IMG/VR virus record: IMGVR_UViG_3300032223_002580 | Location: 1-47,413 of that record | Source: a virus | Length of the DNA: 47,413 nt | Strand: one strand, 5' to 3' | Shown here: piece by piece, positions 1 through 6,603 of the stretch | How the letters are laid out: every line of letters starts with the position of its first letter | How positions within the stretch are numbered: position 1 is the stretch's first letter | The notes under the pieces: model-generated | The model's input: only the letters and a program-made list of their open reading frames with translations | What the model was told of the DNA's origin: nothing | The model's database searches: none | Made by a program: the position numbers and the translations under genes

Positions 1-1
1 A

Positions 2-241
2 AACGAAGATTTTTTAATCTATATTCATAGCGATGACATTGATATATATCATCATACAGAAACAGAAACAATAAAAAAAGAAGGATTAACATATGAAGAA
101 GCTGTTGATTATATTTTATCTAATAAAGATAAATTTCAATCATATGAAGAAAGTGTTAGTGATAGAAATAGAGAATTTGAAATAGAAGCTTCTGATAGAA
201 AAAATAATAGAATGGAAATGGGTGGATACGGAATGGGCTAA
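2..241 (+). CDS. C-terminal end of an unknown protein (5' end outside window)
   Basis: An open frame enters from the left edge and runs for 79 codons to a TAA at 239-241. The peptide is strongly charged, has many Glu, Asp and Lys residues, and ends in a Gly/Met-rich tail (MEMGGYGMG). I do not recognise the family. The frame is trusted because its codon use matches the neighbouring genes (A/T in third positions) and because it stops five bases before a strong palindromic terminator, as expected for the last gene of a unit. The N-terminus cannot be judged here. Confidence 0.6.
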   Translation, partial: NEDFLIYIHSDDIDIYHHTETETIKKEGLTYEEAVDYILSNKDKFQSYEESVSDRNREFEIEASDRKNNRMEMGGYGMG

Positions 242-245
242 ACTA

Positions 246-295
246 CTCCTCTAATAAAAAATACCACCAATTGGTGGTATTTTTTATTAGAGGAG
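246..295. terminator. 50-bp perfect palindrome, bidirectional terminator
   Basis: Positions 246-295 read the same on both strands without a mismatch, with the centre between 270 and 271. The core is ACCACCAATTGGTGGT, flanked by A-runs on the left and T-runs on the right, so the transcript of either strand forms a stem ending in a U-rich tract. It terminates the plus-strand gene ending at 241 and the minus-strand structured RNA starting at 644. Its right edge shares four bases with the 3' acceptor strand of that RNA. Confidence 0.85.
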
Positions 296-644
296 GCGCC
301 GCTTTCGAGGTCGGGTGACTATCAATTAATTTAACCCATTTATTCATAAGCTTATGCTATTTTTCTGAATAACCAAAATATTTAATTTATTTTTCATTAA
401 AAATTAAAAAATTATTGAGTTTTTTATACATAACTACTTGTTAATTTTTTCAACAGAATTACCTGCTTTCAACATTTAAGCGTAAGCTAACTCGTTGATC
501 AAGTTGTTCGAGAATGCAAAAGCGATATCTTCGCTTGTAGCTAATTCATTTGCGTTTATTGTTTATTGCTTCTTATTAATCGGATGCAACCACCGATGCT
601 TAATCATGTTTTACCTTACGTTGACGTTCTATTCATTCGCCCCC
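292..644 (-). ncRNA. ssrA: Candidate phage transfer-messenger RNA (tmRNA)
   Basis: This 353-nt minus-strand RNA would rescue stalled ribosomes: it is charged with alanine, enters the ribosome and encodes a degradation tag. Seen in the sequence: the 5' end GGGGGCG (644-638) pairs with CGCCTCC (298-292) into a 7-bp acceptor stem whose third pair is G:U, the alanyl-tRNA synthetase identity element. Just inside the 3' strand is a T-arm-like hairpin (CCG-A-C stem, loop CTCGAAA, GCGG) with one bulged base. The length is typical of tmRNA. A tag frame without start codon begins with GCA (Ala) at 553. A host-type promoter precedes the 5' end and a palindromic terminator follows the 3' end. Against it: the D-arm consensus GGxTTCGAC is not evident, the T-stem is imperfect, and CCA is not encoded. 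Some phages are known to carry tmRNA. No protein frame of normal quality fits this stretch. Confidence 0.66.
476..553 (-). other. tmRNA tag reading frame (25 codons, no start codon)
   Basis: The frame starts at the Ala codon GCA (553-551), 9 nt after an in-frame TAA, contains no ATG, and ends at TAA (478-476). The peptide begins ANELATSEDI and ends NELAYA. Codon use differs from phage genes: AAC, ATC, TTC, TAC and GAG are frequent, as expected where codons also form RNA stems. One such stem is AAGCGA-AGATA-TCGCTT near 519-535. Host tmRNA tags are usually about 8-15 residues and end in LAA or a similar motif, so both the length and the AYA ending are unusual. Proposed as a tag only if the surrounding RNA is indeed tmRNA. 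Confidence 0.55.
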
Positions 645-656
645 ATTTTTGTTTTA

Positions 657-687
657 CAAATATACGACAAAATTTTTAAAAAACAAA
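657..687 (-). promoter_or_regulatory. Bacteroidota-type promoter for the tmRNA candidate
   Basis: On the minus strand, TTTG (687-684) is followed after 19 nt by TATATTTG (664-657). This matches the Bacteroidota sigma-A consensus TTTG/TTG at -33 and TAnnTTTG at -7. The proposed RNA 5' end at 644 lies 12 nt beyond the -7 box, leaving room for a short leader that RNase P would remove. It is the main evidence that this stretch is transcribed leftward. Confidence 0.75.
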
Positions 688-720
688 ATTTTATTTGTAT
701 ATTTTTATTATATATTATAA

Positions 721-969
721 TTACTTTGTTTTCTTTGGTTTTGATGGCTTTTTTACAGATTCGGTTTCTTCTGTCACAATTTGCCACCCATTATTTACAT
801 AATGTGTTAAAAAATCATCAACATCTTTTTGTATAATCATACTTTTTTTACCTATCTTCCCTGTTTTTTCGATATAAAGGATCCATACGAACCAATCGTC
901 ATCTGGTTCGGTTGGTCTAAAATAAATTGTATATTTAGAACGTGGTTTAATTAATTTTATTTCTTTCAT
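721..969 (-). CDS. Hypothetical small phage protein (82 aa)
   Basis: This 82-residue protein has two predicted beta-rich segments and a Lys/Pro/Ser-rich tail (PSKPKKTK) that may bind nucleic acid. The central stretch DDDWFVWILYIEK followed by GKIGKKSMII is the most distinctive part. The gene overlaps the end of its upstream neighbour by 23 bases, so the two are very likely co-transcribed and translationally coupled. I recognise no family and infer no function. It is the last gene before the minus-strand tmRNA promoter. Confidence 0.6.
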   Translation of the reverse strand: MKEIKLIKPRSKYTIYFRPTEPDDDWFVWILYIEKTGKIGKKSMIIQKDVDDFLTHYVNNGWQIVTEETESVKKPSKPKKTK

Positions 970-1231
970 AGGTGCAAAATATGACAGGAGTTTGTTTATT
1001 CATCCACATTTCAAATGTGCATGAGAAATCTGGCATATAATTAAGTTGTATATTTTTTAATTCTTCCATTATATTCATAATTGAGAACATTGTTTCACAT
1101 TTCTGCAATTCTTTTTCAATAATTATTCGACTAAATTTATCTACATAAATAAATAAATTTTCTTGTTCCTTTCGAATAAGGTTTGCTATTTCTTTTATTT
1201 CGTCTAAATCTTGTATCAATTCTATTTCCAT
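947..1231 (-). CDS. Hypothetical small phage protein (94 aa)
   Basis: This 94-residue protein is mostly helical (ELIQDLDEIKEIANLIRKEQENL) in its first half and has a beta-like end (TPVIFCTYERN). There is no signal peptide or membrane segment. It starts two bases after the stop of the peptidase gene and overlaps the next gene by 23 bases, forming a compact three-gene minus-strand unit driven by the promoter at 2621-2652. The family is not recognised. It could serve as a partner of the peptidase, but only proximity supports that. Confidence 0.6.
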   Translation of the reverse strand: MEIELIQDLDEIKEIANLIRKEQENLFIYVDKFSRIIIEKELQKCETMFSIMNIMEELKNIQLNYMPDFSCTFEMWMNKQTPVIFCTYERNKIN

Positions 1232-1233
1232 AA

Positions 1234-2616
1234 TTATTCAATTTCTATATTCATTAACATATTACCAACAGAATCATCAGTTAAGTATATATACGGATTC
1301 AAATCATATTTTTTAAATAAATTATTTAAATTTAATATATCTTCATAATTTTCCATAAATGGTGATTCTACTGTATTCAATTGCATAAAGATTCTATCAT
1401 TATATGCCTTTAATTTAACATCATTATAAAATGATAACTCTTTAAATTCAGTTAACATATCATAATTCTTTTCAACTATTTCAGTATTATATCCAATTTT
1501 TCTATTTACAACTAAATTTTCCCAATTTATATTAACACATGCTTGACATAATTGTTCTAAAAATGTTATATTAACATATTCTCCTGTTGTATGTTCTTTA
1601 AAATAACCAACAGAAACGTTAGTACACTCGTTTATTACAGCAATAAAATTAGCCGAATCAGTAAAAGAACCTGTATCATCTAATTCATAGTGTAATCCTT
1701 GATTAATTAATTCTTCACATAAACTATTAGCAAAAGCGTCAGAACAAGTCCTTGTTAAACTTTGATGTGTAATAATTGAATGGTAATTTCGTCTATCAAA
1801 AGATACACATTTAGTAATTCCTTTTGCATGCTCACATTTATCATAATTTTTTGAAAGTAATCCAGATCCTATACCACCAACTTCTTCGCCTATAAAGAAA
1901 TAATATAAACCAGGTATATTATGTGCTATCATATATAACATAACAGTAACTCCTGCTTTATCATCCCCACTTAAAATGGTTTTGCCATCAGAACAGAAAA
2001 AAGACCATTCATCTTTTTTAAATGAAAGTAAATTAATTTTTTCTTGTGTTTTGCATGCAGAATCAAAATGAGAAGTAAACATAGTATTAGTTTCCCCGAT
2101 TTTTATATAATAATTACCGTAATCATCTAATTGTAATGGTAAATCAATAAATTTAAGAATTTCATCTTCTGTCCCATATGGATATGTTTGATAACATAAT
2201 GATTTAAATGTATAAACAACATCTTTTGGATTATAGATAAAATCTGGTTTATCAAAAATTGACATATCAATTGTTTGATGTTCCAAAATTGCACTATTTA
2301 ATACTTTCTGATTATAATCAAAAATAAATATACTAATTTCATTTTCAGTAAATTTAAATTCAGTGAAAAATCTATCCAAAAAATCTCGTATTGCTATTTT
2401 TTCATAATTTCTTTTACCATCAAAATATGCTTTAAAATAAAATTCTGAATCTAAATCAAGCAAACTAATACATGTCTCAGTTTCATTCATAAATGAACCT
2501 AATATAGCATAAGATATATTATCTGATATTTCCATTAATATACCTTCTAAACGATTTGTATATGTAAATGTTGTTTTAGATTGATTTATTTTTTTATATT
2601 TTCTTTTTCGACTCAT
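1234..2616 (-). CDS. Zinc metallopeptidase-like protein (M20/M28/M42 clan)
   Basis: Likely a cytoplasmic co-catalytic zinc exopeptidase. With the start at 2616 (460 aa), metal-ligand motifs appear in the clan order: TSHFDSA (His and Asp, about residues 183-185), LSGDDKAG (bridging Asp, about 218), IGEEVGG (catalytic Glu-Glu, about 244-245), SFDRR (Asp, about 274) and a late GYFKEHTTGEYV (His). This pattern is typical of clan MH aminopeptidases. Its substrate is unknown; it may process a host or phage peptide. Start choice: a longer frame begins at 2649, but that ATG lies within the -33 box of a host-type promoter, so translation must begin at 2616 (nearly leaderless) or at an internal Met at 2535. 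Two small genes follow in the same unit. Peptidases of this clan are uncommon in phages. Confidence 0.78.
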   Translation of the reverse strand: MSRKRKYKKINQSKTTFTYTNRLEGILMEISDNISYAILGSFMNETETCISLLDLDSEFYFKAYFDGKRNYEKIAIRDFLDRFFTEFKFTENEISIFIFDYNQKVLNSAILEHQTIDMSIFDKPDFIYNPKDVVYTFKSLCYQTYPYGTEDEILKFIDLPLQLDDYGNYYIKIGETNTMFTSHFDSACKTQEKINLLSFKKDEWSFFCSDGKTILSGDDKAGVTVMLYMIAHNIPGLYYFFIGEEVGGIGSGLLSKNYDKCEHAKGITKCVSFDRRNYHSIITHQSLTRTCSDAFANSLCEELINQGLHYELDDTGSFTDSANFIAVINECTNVSVGYFKEHTTGEYVNITFLEQLCQACVNINWENLVVNRKIGYNTEIVEKNYDMLTEFKELSFYNDVKLKAYNDRIFMQLNTVESPFMENYEDILNLNNLFKKYDLNPYIYLTDDSVGNMLMNIEIE

Positions 2617-2620
2617 ACAA

Positions 2621-2652
2621 CAAAGATAATAAAAAAAAATCAAACACACAAA
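2621..2652 (-). promoter_or_regulatory. Bacteroidota-type promoter for the peptidase operon
   Basis: On the minus strand, TTTG (2652-2649) lies 20 nt before TATCTTTG (2628-2621), a full match to TAnnTTTG. The first downstream ATG is at 2616, only four bases past the -7 box. The mRNA would therefore be leaderless or begin translation at the internal Met codon at 2535. Confidence 0.65.
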
Positions 2653-2734
2653 ACTATTTATTATTAATGTCTTTTATCGAAGATCGGCAACATCATGATA
2701 TATATAAATACTATTACTATTTAATATATACAAT

Positions 2735-4020
2735 ATGATTATTTTAAATGATATAAACAATCAGTTATTTTTAGATGACATCTTGAATAAAGAATTTATT
2801 GTATATGAAGATGTTAAAGGAACTTCAATTTATGTTAAATGGGATGGAGAGGATTTTATAATAAAACCAGATTTAAATGCTGATCCTATAAATTTTATAG
2901 ATGATTCAATTGATACATATTATGGAAAATCTTATGATTATTTAAATAGTTTGGATAATCATGTGAAATCACTTTTAAATAAAAGATTTTGGTTTAAGTT
3001 TGAGTATTTTCCAACTGATTTAAATACTTATAATAGAAAACCTAAACATAATTTAATATTATCTTCTATCATTAAAAAAGGTAAAGAAGATTATAATATT
3101 GAAGAAATTGAAGAATATGCTAGATTGTTTAATGTTGAATCTTTACCTTTTATATTTAAAGGTAAATTATCAGATAGACAAATTGAGGCTATTAAATATT
3201 TTTTAAATACGTCTGAGGAAGATTTAGATTATGTATTTGGTGAAAAATCTTTTTCATTCTTTTTTATAAATTATTAAATCCTCAATTATCTGGTTCTTTT
3301 TTAATGGATAATGATTTTAATGTTAATGTGGATAAAATTGTTTTAAGATCTAATGATGAGCAATTAAATTTTGCTATATTAAATCCTTTATATACAAAAA
3401 TAAGCAAATCTAATTTAACAACCTATTTGGAAGAATATTGCCTTATTCTTATTAATTTTGTTAACTTTTCACAAAGTATTAATTTACAAGATATAAAATT
3501 AAAAGGTGAAAAAAGAAATGATATTTATACATATTTGATTTGTAGATTATTTAATATTTATGTAGCAGAGGTTGGTGAGGATATATTAAAATGGGATATT
3601 ATTATCCCGGAGTTTTTTAATAAAGATAAATTTAGAATTAATAAAGAAATTATTTTAAATAAAATTACCAAAGAATACTTATTAGAATCTAAATTTGAAT
3701 ATATTTTTAAATGTATTTATTTTTCTTTTAAGTTTAAATTAAAAGAATCATTTGGTTTAATAACTGATAACATGTTAACTATAATTAACAAATTTATAAA
3801 TGATATAGGAATGTGTATTGATATATTTTTAAATAAAAAATCTGAATTTGAATTAGGCAAAAAAGGTTTGGTAAATTTTGGCGACTTTTTTGATATCAAG
3901 AGTAATATCGATGTTGATGGTGAAGGAAATGTCTATCCAACAATTTTGGATGAAATTCGACAAGGTGGAGAAGAAAAGAAAAAGAAAAAAGAACCTGTAT
4001 CAAAAGTTCCTTTAAAATAA
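2735..4020 (+). pseudogene. RNA/DNA ligase-like nucleotidyltransferase gene split by a frameshift
   Basis: Two frames form one ligase-like protein of about 430 residues: 2735-3277 (180 aa) and, in the -1 frame, the part from about 3244 to 4020. The N-terminal half has the layout of nucleotidyltransferase-type ligases: EDVKGTSIYV in the place of motif I, then WFKFEYFP resembling motif III (GEYF-like). The second half opens with LLNPQLSGSFL and a segment like motif IV/V (VDKIVLRS, later FAILNPLYTKI). The junction lies between 3244 and 3277 in T-rich sequence containing a run of six T; one lost T explains the shift. Motif I reads E-D-V-K-G where active ligases have E-K-x-D-G, so the nucleophilic lysine is displaced. 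The gene may be inactive, or the shift may be a sequencing error. The C-terminus is Lys-rich. Confidence 0.55.
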
Positions 4021-4030
4021 GAATAATATT

Positions 4031-4699
4031 ATGGATTTTAATGAAGTTTGGACTAAGGAAAAAAATGATTTACTTAGACAATTTATAAGAGAAAAAAAAT
4101 CAACTGATTTTATATTAAATTATTTTGGAGAAGATTTGAAGCACCATCCGAAAAAGAAATATTCTTATTCTAAAATAATGCCTTTTGAATATTTTGAGAA
4201 ATATGGATTTATTAATGAGATTAAAATAACACCGGAATATACTAAATATCGTGCAGTGAGAATTAATAGTATATTTTACAATAATAAATTTGATTATGAA
4301 TTATATTTTGATTTGAATAATCATGATTATGTTTTGTTATATTTATTTTATATAGTTAATGGAATAGACACTTATAATGTAGTAATGACTACGAAACAAC
4401 AATATTTAGATTATAAAAAAGAATTGTCTAATGGTAACAGAAATTATGATCAGTTGAAAAATATAATTGAAAGAGAAACCGGTTATGAAGAAGTATTACC
4501 ATTAATTAAAAGAATATCATTTATTATTTCTGATTTTTGTAATAGGATGAAAATTTTTACACTTTCTATAGGAGAAACTGATAATAAAGTAAAGATAAAA
4601 CTATATAGAAATATAATAAAAGATTCCTTTAAAAATATAAAAGAATCAATAGAAAAGGATAATTTTGGAAATATTTATTATATTTATGTTTTAAATTAA
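4031..4699 (+). CDS. Hypothetical phage protein (222 aa)
   Basis: This 222-residue soluble protein has an N-terminal helical part (FNEVWTKEKNDLLRQFI), a central beta-rich part with many Tyr and Asn residues, and a helical C-terminal part. It begins ten bases after the ligase-like gene and probably belongs to the same transcript. No catalytic motif, signal peptide or membrane segment is visible. Its stop overlaps by four bases the stop region of the convergent ribbon-helix-helix gene. I do not recognise the family. Confidence 0.6.
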   Translation: MDFNEVWTKEKNDLLRQFIREKKSTDFILNYFGEDLKHHPKKKYSYSKIMPFEYFEKYGFINEIKITPEYTKYRAVRINSIFYNNKFDYELYFDLNNHDYVLLYLFYIVNGIDTYNVVMTTKQQYLDYKKELSNGNRNYDQLKNIIERETGYEEVLPLIKRISFIISDFCNRMKIFTLSIGETDNKVKIKLYRNIIKDSFKNIKESIEKDNFGNIYYIYVLN

Positions 4700-4872
4700 A
4701 AATTTTTATCTATTTTAATATTTCTTTTTTCCAAATCTTCTAAAATTAATTTTTCTATATATTTTGAGCGATTTTCATATCCTATTTCTTTAAGGTATTC
4801 ATCCATTATTTCTATCAAATTTATATCTACTGATAGTGCTGTTTGTTTTTTGTATTCTTTTTTCTTAGCCAT
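4696..4872 (-). CDS. Ribbon-helix-helix DNA-binding protein (58 aa)
   Basis: This small regulator has the Arc/CopG-type ribbon-helix-helix pattern: a basic N-terminus (MAKKKEYKKQ), a short beta strand (TALSVDIN), helix A (LIEIMDEYLKEIG) and helix B after the N-cap NRSKYIEKLIL. The start at 4872 is preferred over 4935 because the extra residues would be a hydrophobic extension unlike this family. It would bind operator DNA as a dimer. A second protein of the same type is encoded divergently at 4965, with an AT-rich, partly palindromic spacer between them. Confidence 0.68.
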   Translation of the reverse strand: MAKKKEYKKQTALSVDINLIEIMDEYLKEIGYENRSKYIEKLILEDLEKRNIKIDKNF

Positions 4873-4964
4873 ATTAAGTTTATAATTATTTTTTAAAAAG
4901 TTGAAAAATGCCATAAAAATACCATAAAGGGGCATATAATTTTATAATATATAATATATATTAT
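4873..4964. promoter_or_regulatory. Spacer between two divergent ribbon-helix-helix genes
   Basis: The 92-bp spacer holds an AT-only inverted stretch near 4944-4965 (ATAATATATAATATATATTAT) directly before the plus-strand start and a GGGG island near 4929-4932. It must contain both promoters. Binding by one or both flanking regulators (autoregulation) is plausible but inferred only from the arrangement. Confidence 0.3.
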
Positions 4965-5123
4965 ATGAAAACAAAAAAGAAAATATCCGTAACTATTAAT
5001 GAAAAAATAGATGATATATTGAACGAAGAATTTAATAATAAATCAAAATATATTGAGTGGTTAATATACCAAGATTTATTAAAGAATAGTAAAAATAAGA
5101 AAATTAAAAAAATTATATTATAA
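4965..5123 (+). CDS. Second ribbon-helix-helix protein (52 aa)
   Basis: This 52-residue frame has the same plan as the minus-strand neighbour: a basic start (MKTKKK), a beta strand (ISVTINEKI), helix A (DDILNEEFN) and helix B (NKSKYIEWLIYQDLL), ending in a Lys-rich tail. The shared N-[KR]-S-K-Y-I-E core in both proteins marks them as paralogues. It lies immediately upstream of a homing-endonuclease fragment, two bases away. It may act as repressor of the adjacent genes. Confidence 0.65.
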   Translation: MKTKKKISVTINEKIDDILNEEFNNKSKYIEWLIYQDLLKNSKNKKIKKIIL

Positions 5124-5125
5124 CT

Positions 5126-5281
5126 ATGCCGGTTAATTTTTGGGGTGGAGAAGAAGGTTTTAAAAATCAAATAATAAGAGATAAAATAAAAACTGACTTT
5201 TGTTCATCTAATAATATAAATTTATTAAGAATTTCTTACAAAGATAATATAGTTGAGGTATTACAAAAAATTATAAACTAA
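5126..5281 (+). pseudogene. C-terminal remnant of a Vsr-like homing endonuclease
   Basis: This 51-codon frame (FWGGEEGFKNQI near the start, then NINLLRISYKDN) matches the extreme C-terminus of the intact endonuclease at 22800-23663, which has YFGGEEQFNII and NINLLRIPYYD at equivalent places. The zinc ribbons and catalytic core are missing, so it is a scar of a lost homing gene. The ATG is probably fortuitous. Confidence 0.7.
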
Positions 5282-5321
5282 ATTAAAATTAGATATAAAA
5301 ATTTAAAATTACAAAATTAAT

Positions 5322-5519
5322 ATGAAAGAAATAGAAAGTTCAGTAATGAAAGAAGTAAAAACAGAAGACGGCAATTTAATTATTAAATTTAATAGTGGTA
5401 AGATATACTCTTATATAGGAGCCGCTAATGAATATGAGAAAATAATAAATGCAGACTCTGCAGGATTTTATTTTAACAATTATATAAAAAAATACTATGA
5501 TTCAATTTTTTTGAATTAA
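5322..5519 (+). CDS. KTSC domain protein (65 aa)
   Basis: This short protein matches the KTSC pattern: SSVMKEV near the start, then a beta strand with FNSGKIYSYIG, a helix, and the closing AGFYFNNYIKKYY. KTSC is a small domain named after lysyl-tRNA synthetase-associated sequences and is common in bacteria and phages; its function is not established. It starts 19 bases before the methyltransferase gene and may be its cotranscribed leader gene. Confidence 0.75.
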   Translation: MKEIESSVMKEVKTEDGNLIIKFNSGKIYSYIGAANEYEKIINADSAGFYFNNYIKKYYDSIFLN

Positions 5520-5537
5520 GAAAAATTAAAAACATTT

Positions 5538-6560
5538 ATGAGAAATAAAATTTATAACGAAGATATATTAAAATTTTTACCAACACTACCAGATAAATCA
5601 TGTGATCTATTTATTTTAGATCCACCCTACATGAACGTAGTTGATGAAGATTGGGATAAGCAGTGGAGAACAATAGACGAATATATGAATTGGTGCGAAA
5701 GATGGATTAAAGAAGTTTCAAGAATAGGGAAATATAGTTCCTCTGTTTGGGTTTTTGGATTTCCATACCAATTATCCAGTTTAATACCTATTTTCGAGAA
5801 ATACGGATTTAAATTTAAACAACAAATAGTAATTTGGAAAGGAATGAAAAGTGCTGCCGGACGTGTAAGTAATAAATTAAAAATGTTTCCAACAACAACA
5901 GAATGCATCTATTTTTTTTATTATGATTCTTGCGAAATAATAAGAGATTTGTTGAATAAAGAAAAGGACAGAAAAAAATTAACTCCAAAAGAAATAAATG
6001 GCTTCTTAGGCAAAGCAATCCATGGTGGTGGAACTTGGAGTTCAATAGCGGGTTTAAAACAAAAAACATTACAACAACCAACCAAAGAAGATTGGGAAAA
6101 ACTTAATACTCTATTTGATGGTAATTTACCACCATACGAAAATATGGTTTATAAATTCAACCTTCCACATGGTCTGACTGATGTTTGGGATGATATTAGG
6201 TTTTATTTTAAACAAGGCACTAAATTTCATCCTACACAAAAACCAGATCAATTAATACAACGTCTAGTTGAGTGCAGCTCAAATAAAGGCGATTTAGTAA
6301 TTGATTTCTTTATGGGTTCCGGAAGCACAATTTTAAATGCAAAAGAATTAAACAGAGATTTTATAGGATGTGATATTGATCCTGATTATTTTAATGTAGT
6401 GCAAAATAGGTTAAATAACCCAAATTATATACTTAACGCTCCGGTAAAACCAGAAAAGGAAAAAGGTAAAAAAAGAAAAAAAGAATTGCTTTCCGATAAA
6501 GATTTTAAAACGGAAACTCTTAATGAAGAAGTTGATTTAAAAGATTTTTTTAACGAATAG
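5538..6560 (+). CDS. DNA methyltransferase, N6/N4 class with DPPY motif
   Basis: This enzyme transfers a methyl group from S-adenosylmethionine to adenine N6 or cytosine N4 in DNA. Motif order is beta-class: DPPY (residues 28-31) early, then late HPTQKP and the SAM-binding FMGSGST (about 258-264), followed by GCDIDPDYF. The middle part (about 130-200, with GGGTWSSIAG) is the likely target-recognition region. The length (340 aa) is normal. The gene is followed at once by a palindromic terminator and then by a candidate restriction enzyme, so the pair could be a phage-borne restriction-modification unit or host-DNA degrading system. The C-terminus DLKDFFNE resembles a sliding-clamp-binding peptide. 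Target sequence unknown. Confidence 0.9.
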   Translation: MRNKIYNEDILKFLPTLPDKSCDLFILDPPYMNVVDEDWDKQWRTIDEYMNWCERWIKEVSRIGKYSSSVWVFGFPYQLSSLIPIFEKYGFKFKQQIVIWKGMKSAAGRVSNKLKMFPTTTECIYFFYYDSCEIIRDLLNKEKDRKKLTPKEINGFLGKAIHGGGTWSSIAGLKQKTLQQPTKEDWEKLNTLFDGNLPPYENMVYKFNLPHGLTDVWDDIRFYFKQGTKFHPTQKPDQLIQRLVECSSNKGDLVIDFFMGSGSTILNAKELNRDFIGCDIDPDYFNVVQNRLNNPNYILNAPVKPEKEKGKKRKKELLSDKDFKTETLNEEVDLKDFFNE

Positions 6561-6588
6561 AAGTTGTTTAAACAACTTCTATTTTTTT
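6556..6588. terminator. Perfect 28-bp palindrome with T-run
   Basis: The sequence AATAGAAGTTGTTT and its exact complement form a stem over 6556-6583, followed by T residues to 6588. It overlaps the stop codon of the methyltransferase gene and separates it from the candidate restriction gene. Confidence 0.8.
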
Positions 6589-6603
6589 ATAAATATAAAA
6601 TTT

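Noticed and set aside
242-720. tRNA gene in the GC-richer island near 280-330
   Set aside because: A T-arm-like hairpin exists, but there is no matching D-arm and anticodon arm within tRNA length; the acceptor partner lies 350 nt away, which led to the tmRNA reading.
495-836. A 113-codon plus-strand frame with hydrophobic segments
   Set aside because: It runs antisense to the tmRNA candidate and into the minus-strand gene at 721-969, has no upstream signal, and its apparent hydrophobicity follows from the T-rich complement.
2617-2649. N-terminal extension of the peptidase (start at 2649)
   Set aside because: The first codons overlap the -33 and -7 elements of a full host-type promoter and encode an unlikely hydrophobic leader.
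3244-3303. Programmed -1 frameshift in the ligase-like gene
   Set aside because: TTTTTTA is present, but in the wrong phase for simultaneous slippage from the upstream frame, so a lost base is the simpler reading.
4873-4935. Longer start for the ribbon-helix-helix protein
   Set aside because: The additional 21 residues are hydrophobic and aromatic, unlike this family, and the second Met gives a typical basic start.
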